This document shows positions 19,312 through 21,750 of a stretch of 21,750 nucleotides of DNA, in pieces. The position numbers were made by a program, and so were the translations under genes. The stretch is taken from assembly GCF_000003605.2 (NCBI RefSeq), contig NW_003112969.1, forward strand, positions 165,051 through 186,800, in the 5' to 3' direction. How positions within the stretch are numbered: position 1 is the stretch's first letter; each line of letters starts with the position of its first letter. The notes under the pieces are model-generated. The model saw nothing but the letters and a program-made list of their open reading frames with translations, was not told the origin of the DNA and did not search any database. Source of the stretch: Saccoglossus kowalevskii (taxonomy: Eukaryota > Hemichordata > Enteropneusta > Harrimaniidae).

Positions 19312-19324
19312 TCAGTGTAACTGG

Positions 19325-20948
19325 AATGGACTGGGTCGTAAAAGTTTTGCATCCAAATGCCAATACGTTCGATGAAGTGCATAACGTATATCATGCTACC
19401 TTTCATCAACTGCTCGAACTGGCCACCTCTGACCTTGACGGACGTGACCAAATTCGTATTTCCATAAACGTACCCAACATGAACAACGAAATTTAGGTAC
19501 CACTTATACCGACTGAGGACATGAATGTTGACAAGGTGATGTCAAAAGTGGAGAGGATTCTACAATCTTGTCAAGATATTGCCCTCGAGGAAAACATCAC
19601 CATCAGGCCGGTATCTGTTGAAATGCCCCTTGGTGCCGGCAAAACACGTGGAAGGAAGTGACAGTTTGATACAAAGATTGCAGACAGATTGAGAAATTCC
19701 AAATCTGTCATTGAAATCATTTCCGATGTGTTGTGCTAGAGCGATCATGGTCGCCATGGCACACGCCACAAAATACGAGAATCCACCATCGGTGTGGGAT
19801 TCTATGAAGAGAAAAAAAATGGCGAACTACTCTATGCAAACCGTCCGAGCTAGAGAACTTTTAAGGAAGGCCAGAGTCGAACAGTGTTCATGTGGCATTG
19901 AAGAGATTACAATATTTCAGAGTGTGTTACACGATTTCAGAATACATGTATTGTCACACGATCATTTTGACTCCATCATCTTTGTGGGCGATGCCGCAGA
20001 AGGTTCCAAAGACATATATTTGTTTCTGAAAGACGAACACTACAACGCCATCACAAAAATGATCGGTTTTCTGGGAAAGAGTTATTATTGCACTAGATGT
20101 GACAAGTCTTATTTTCATCGTTACGATCACATGTGTCCGACGGGGTGTTTGAGTTGTGGAAATCAAAGAGGCTGTGTGATTACACGATGGAAAAAATGCA
20201 GAAATTGTAACAGATTTTTCAAGAACGAAGATTATTTCGAATGACATCAAAAGTCAGTTAATGGGAAAAAAACTCATTGTTGCGAAAAATGTCACAAACT
20301 CTTCAAATATCGAGATGGGTCTCACAAATGTAACCAAGTTTACTGCAAAACCAGCAAGTCTTTTCAGATGTACGTGTTACATTCAACCACTCACCAACAA
20401 ATATGAACTCGTTCTGGGGGAAGCTGGGACAGGGATCAAACTTTGGACAGAGCACATATGTAGAAACGGCTGCCAAACTGTTGGAAATGTTGATGGATAG
20501 CACAAAGAACGTCAAAGAACATTCTTTAGTCTCTGACGAAATGGTTCTTGTCCAGCACTGCGATAAAGAAGACTACATGACCAAAGAACCCAATACAAAT
20601 GTTGTACTGGTTGCCATGACGACGAGCTATGCTTGACTTAAACTCTACAGTGTTCTGGAAAAATTAGGTAGTAGAGTCTTGTACTTTGGGATCCACTGAT
20701 GTGTGATTACCTCGGAGATGTGATGAGAGAAATAACTCCAGCGGACAATTACATCACACATTTTGTATCGAGAGGACCGGAGAATTATGCATACTGACTA
20801 CACAAACCGGACAAAAGTGGGAACCAGATGGTGGGTAAAGTGAGAGGGTTACCCTCAATTACAGAAATCAACTGGAAATTAATTTTGACTCCATGAACCA
20901 ACTCGTTCGGAAAACAAGCGGCCCTCTACACGTCAAAGACCCCTGAAA
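19325..20948 (+). pseudogene. Degraded family-B DNA polymerase (Polinton/adintovirus type)
   Basis: Protein-primed family-B polymerases replicate Polinton/Maverick DNA. The remnant holds, in order, an N-terminal region typical of metazoan element polymerases (from about 19330, including a CCARAI motif near 19730), Cys-rich zinc-type clusters (about 20089-20210 and 20275-20350), then abruptly a polymerase motif-B-type segment (NSFWGKLGQ at about 20406) and the C-terminal palm and thumb to about 20945. Breaks: stops at 19494-19496 and 19659-19661, a frameshift near 19730, frameshifts after 20240 and near 20360, stops at 20634-20636 and 20795-20797, and a damaged motif C near 20680-20700. The exonuclease domain and motif A are missing between about 20390 and 20405. 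It is far shorter than a full element polymerase and non-functional. Confidence 0.8.
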
Positions 20949-20965
20949 AATAAAAGTACATTGAA

Positions 20966-21500
20966 GAATGTAAAAAGGGACTCGTCATGGATGCAAGATT
21001 GAAACATCCATTTACCTTTCTCGTGTGTGGTCCTACGAGTTTCAGCCAGCCTATTTGGGAATGATGAAGACAGTGCCTCGAATTCGTTTTATCGAAGGGG
21101 TGCCTCCAGATATTGATAGAATAATCGACCCCGCTAAAAAAAAACGGGTAACGATAAACAAATTGCCCAGTTCTTCATGAAGAACCATTGAAACTTATCC
21201 GTGAATCTGATTTTGCAAATTCTCTTTCATCAGTGCAGGCAATCGAGAACCATCAGTCTCAACACGCACTACATTTTCCTGTTTAAAAATCCGAAGGACG
21301 CATCAACGTTCTAGCTAAGCAAATGTACCCCGGAAATATTAAGTTTCTTCAGGAGGCATTCACCGATACCACCCAAGAACATCACGCATACCTCCTCGTG
21401 GATCTGATGCCAGACACCCATGATGAAGTACGCATTCGAACAAACATACTTTCATCTCAAGTACCCATAGTGTACATGAGAAAAGTATACAACAAATTGT
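20966..21500 (+). pseudogene. Degraded packaging-type ATPase (FtsK/HerA/A32-like)
   Basis: It lies directly downstream of the polymerase remnant on the same strand. The segment near 21009-21040 (HPFTFLVCGPT) matches the beta-strand leading into a Walker A loop, but the loop itself reads SFSQ, without the Gly-Lys-Ser/Thr. No hydrophobic-Asp-Asp/Glu Walker B is seen where expected; an A-rich run lies at 21137-21145. The later part is well preserved: IFLFKNPKD near 21270-21300, then, after a frameshift at about 21305-21320, QMYPGNIKFLQEAF and YLLVDL. This fits the C-terminal half of genome-packaging ATPases of Polintons and adintovirus-like elements. There are several stops (for example TAG at 21312-21314). 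It is non-functional, and the family assignment is from motifs only. Confidence 0.65.
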
Positions 21501-21540
21501 CAGTCATTTCATCATGTCATCCCGTATGTGAAAGAACGGT

Positions 21541-21750
21541 GATTTCCTATCTGTATTGCACAAGGCCAACTCAAAACAACAAAAGGGGATAATTGATGGA
21601 GCCTCTAGTGACTTGATACAGTGTCTGTGCGAATGCTCGCTCAATGTGTTGAAAGGGAACGTCCAGCTATCACCTAGTCAGAGAACAAAATTGGCGTTGT
21701 ACGTGAAACATCTTCAAGCACTGTCCAATAAGAAAGAAGGTTTCATGACC
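21541..21750 (+). CDS. Partial pX-like small protein of the element
   Basis: The frame is open for 70 codons to the window edge with no stop, unlike the neighbouring polymerase and ATPase. Its upstream end is probably shifted: a few related codons in another frame precede it from about 21514. The product is helical and polar with LIQCLCECSLNVLKGNV (about residues 25-41), LSPSQRTKLALYVKHL after it, and a basic KKEGF near the edge. This pattern is familiar to me from the small pX-like core protein encoded beside the ATPase in Polinton/adintovirus elements, which usually continues into a Gly-rich hydrophobic tail. That tail would lie beyond 21750. The start codon is not identifiable. Confidence 0.55.

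Larger units (their letters stand above)
17665..21750. mobile_element. Partial Polinton/Maverick-like element (boundaries unknown)
   Basis: Divergent gene remnants (PC4-like and Cys/His frame on minus; polymerase, ATPase and pX-like frame on plus) are packed between about 18112 and the window end. This density is unlike the rest of the window. Polymerase next to packaging ATPase next to a pX-like frame is the gene content of Polinton/adintovirus elements. No terminal inverted repeat, integrase, protease or capsid gene was seen, so the left limit given here is only a guess and the right end lies outside. Multiple stops and deletions show it is an old, inactive copy. Confidence 0.6.

Noticed and set aside
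19239-19325. Gly/Trp-rich N-terminus preceding the polymerase fragment
   Set aside because: It is read through the GGGT microsatellite; polymerase-like sequence begins only after about 19325.
19236-19451. Minus-strand frame with Thr-His-Pro-Pro repeats
   Set aside because: It is the antisense shadow of the microsatellite and the polymerase fragment.
1-21750. tRNA genes, CRISPR arrays, bacterial operons
   Set aside because: No tRNA B-box with a matching cloverleaf, no regularly spaced repeat-spacer array, and no prokaryotic gene organisation were seen on either strand.
17000-21750. Polinton terminal inverted repeats
   Set aside because: I looked for an AG-starting end with an inverted partner but found no pair inside the window; the partner would lie beyond 21750.

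Overview
This window is animal nuclear DNA, most likely from a marine invertebrate such as a mollusc or another lophotrochozoan or basal deuterostome; the exact group cannot be named from sequence alone. It is AT-rich and has no operons, ribosome-binding sites or densely packed genes. It contains long gene-poor stretches, microsatellites, homopolymer C/G runs, a foldback repeat, a LINE fragment with a target-site duplication, splice-site-bounded candidate exons, and recurrent TACATGTA palindromes of the kind I associate with bivalve and similar genomes.

Layout. Positions 1-4300 are mostly non-coding, with a C-rich minisatellite (1566-1780) and an 18-C run (3693-3710). A roughly 220 bp near-palindrome lies at 4338-4557. 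A CpG-rich stretch at about 6690-7330 looks like a promoter or 5' exon of a minus-strand gene. A TTTCG/TTTTAAA minisatellite occupies 7918-8275. Between about 9995 and 13194 there are minus-strand candidate exons, one of which (12508-12694) resembles part of an alpha-kinase domain. A 5'-truncated LINE (11052-11948) with an 18 bp target-site duplication is inserted among them. A short signal-anchor reading frame and an overlapping unrecognised frame lie at 15110-15515.

From about 17.0 kb the character changes. A small membrane-protein reading frame is followed by CRE-like and octamer-like direct repeats and a 203 bp tandem duplication. Then comes the degraded end of what I interpret as a Polinton/Maverick (adintovirus-like) element. 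On the minus strand are a PC4-like domain, three copies of a mini-exon-like unit, and a Cys/His-rich open frame. On the plus strand, diverging from these, are fragments of a family-B DNA polymerase, a packaging-type ATPase, and a small open frame resembling the pX-like protein of such elements, which runs off the window edge. The polymerase and ATPase are dead: stops, frameshifts, a large internal polymerase deletion, and no recognisable Walker loops. No integrase, protease, capsid gene or terminal inverted repeat was seen, so the element extends beyond 21750 or has lost its other end.

Family assignments come from recognising motifs by eye; no database search was run.
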